Assembly: GCA_029550345.1 (NCBI GenBank)
Contig: JAKPHK010000101.1
Location: forward strand, 1 to 33,298
Origin: Pseudomonadota bacterium
GTDB lineage: Bacteria > Pseudomonadota > Alphaproteobacteria > Sphingomonadales > Sphingomonadaceae
Length of the DNA stretch: 33,298 bases
Direction of reading: 5' to 3'
In this document: piece by piece, positions 33,268-33,298 of the stretch
Layout: every line of letters begins with the position of its first letter
How positions within the stretch are numbered: position 1 is the first letter of the stretch
Made by a program: the position numbers and the translations under genes
The notes under the pieces: model-generated
Told to the model about the DNA's origin: nothing
The model's database searches: none
What the model saw: only the letters and a program-made list of their open reading frames with translations

Positions 33268-33298
33268 AGCGGCTTCCACCCATTCTGGTCCACCCTGA

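Overview
The window looks like a chromosomal segment of a high-GC alphaproteobacterium, most likely a member of the Sphingomonadales. The reasons are the GC-rich coding style, the MmcB-type DNA repair protein, two LytS/LytTR-type two-component pairs, the rpe / heparinase-like / purH run of genes, and a lasso peptide cluster of the sphingomonad kind. All calls come from reading the sequence; no database search was possible.

Layout. 0-11.6 kb is mostly core genome: the 3' part of a phytase-like esterase gene, rpmB, tadA, an RNase T2 gene coupled to nadC, and a minus-strand run of alpha/beta hydrolase, M48 protease with TPR-like C-terminus, DsbA-like protein, LytS-type kinase and LytTR regulator. 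A PAS-domain protein, mmcB, a hypothetical gene and tRNA-Arg(CCG) follow. 11.7-18.2 kb, just after the tRNA, is more accessory in character: small secreted or membrane proteins, a DoxX-like protein, an MDR oxidoreductase, a second LytS/LytTR pair, a divergent LuxR-type regulator and a four-helix membrane protein. 18.3-19.5 kb is an M20 amidohydrolase.

19.8-23.2 kb holds four genes that look like one inositol-phosphate pathway: myo-inositol-1-phosphate synthase, a sugar-phosphate-type nucleotidyltransferase, an HAD phosphatase and, convergent to them, a CDP-alcohol phosphatidyltransferase. Together they could make CDP-inositol and transfer phosphoinositol to an alcohol or lipid acceptor.

23.2-28.7 kb is the main find: a complete lasso peptide gene cluster on the minus strand, in transcription order HPr-kinase-like protein, PqqD-like recognition element (B1), transglutaminase-like leader peptidase (B2), a short unlisted precursor gene (A), asparagine-synthetase-like cyclase (C) and ABC exporter (D). 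The precursor, at 26894-27031, has a lasso leader signature and a predicted 19-residue core, GNKAINNDGPNNGKNAAPS. Its Asp8 can close an 8-residue ring, its C-terminal Ser could be the kinase target, it is Asn-rich and it has no bulky plug residue. A sigma70-like promoter sits directly upstream of the precursor.

28.8-33.3 kb returns to core genes: rpe, a heparinase II/III-like protein, purH and a 59-residue membrane protein. No stretch longer than 300 bases lacks a gene. I saw no insertion sequence, CRISPR array, integrase or rRNA gene.
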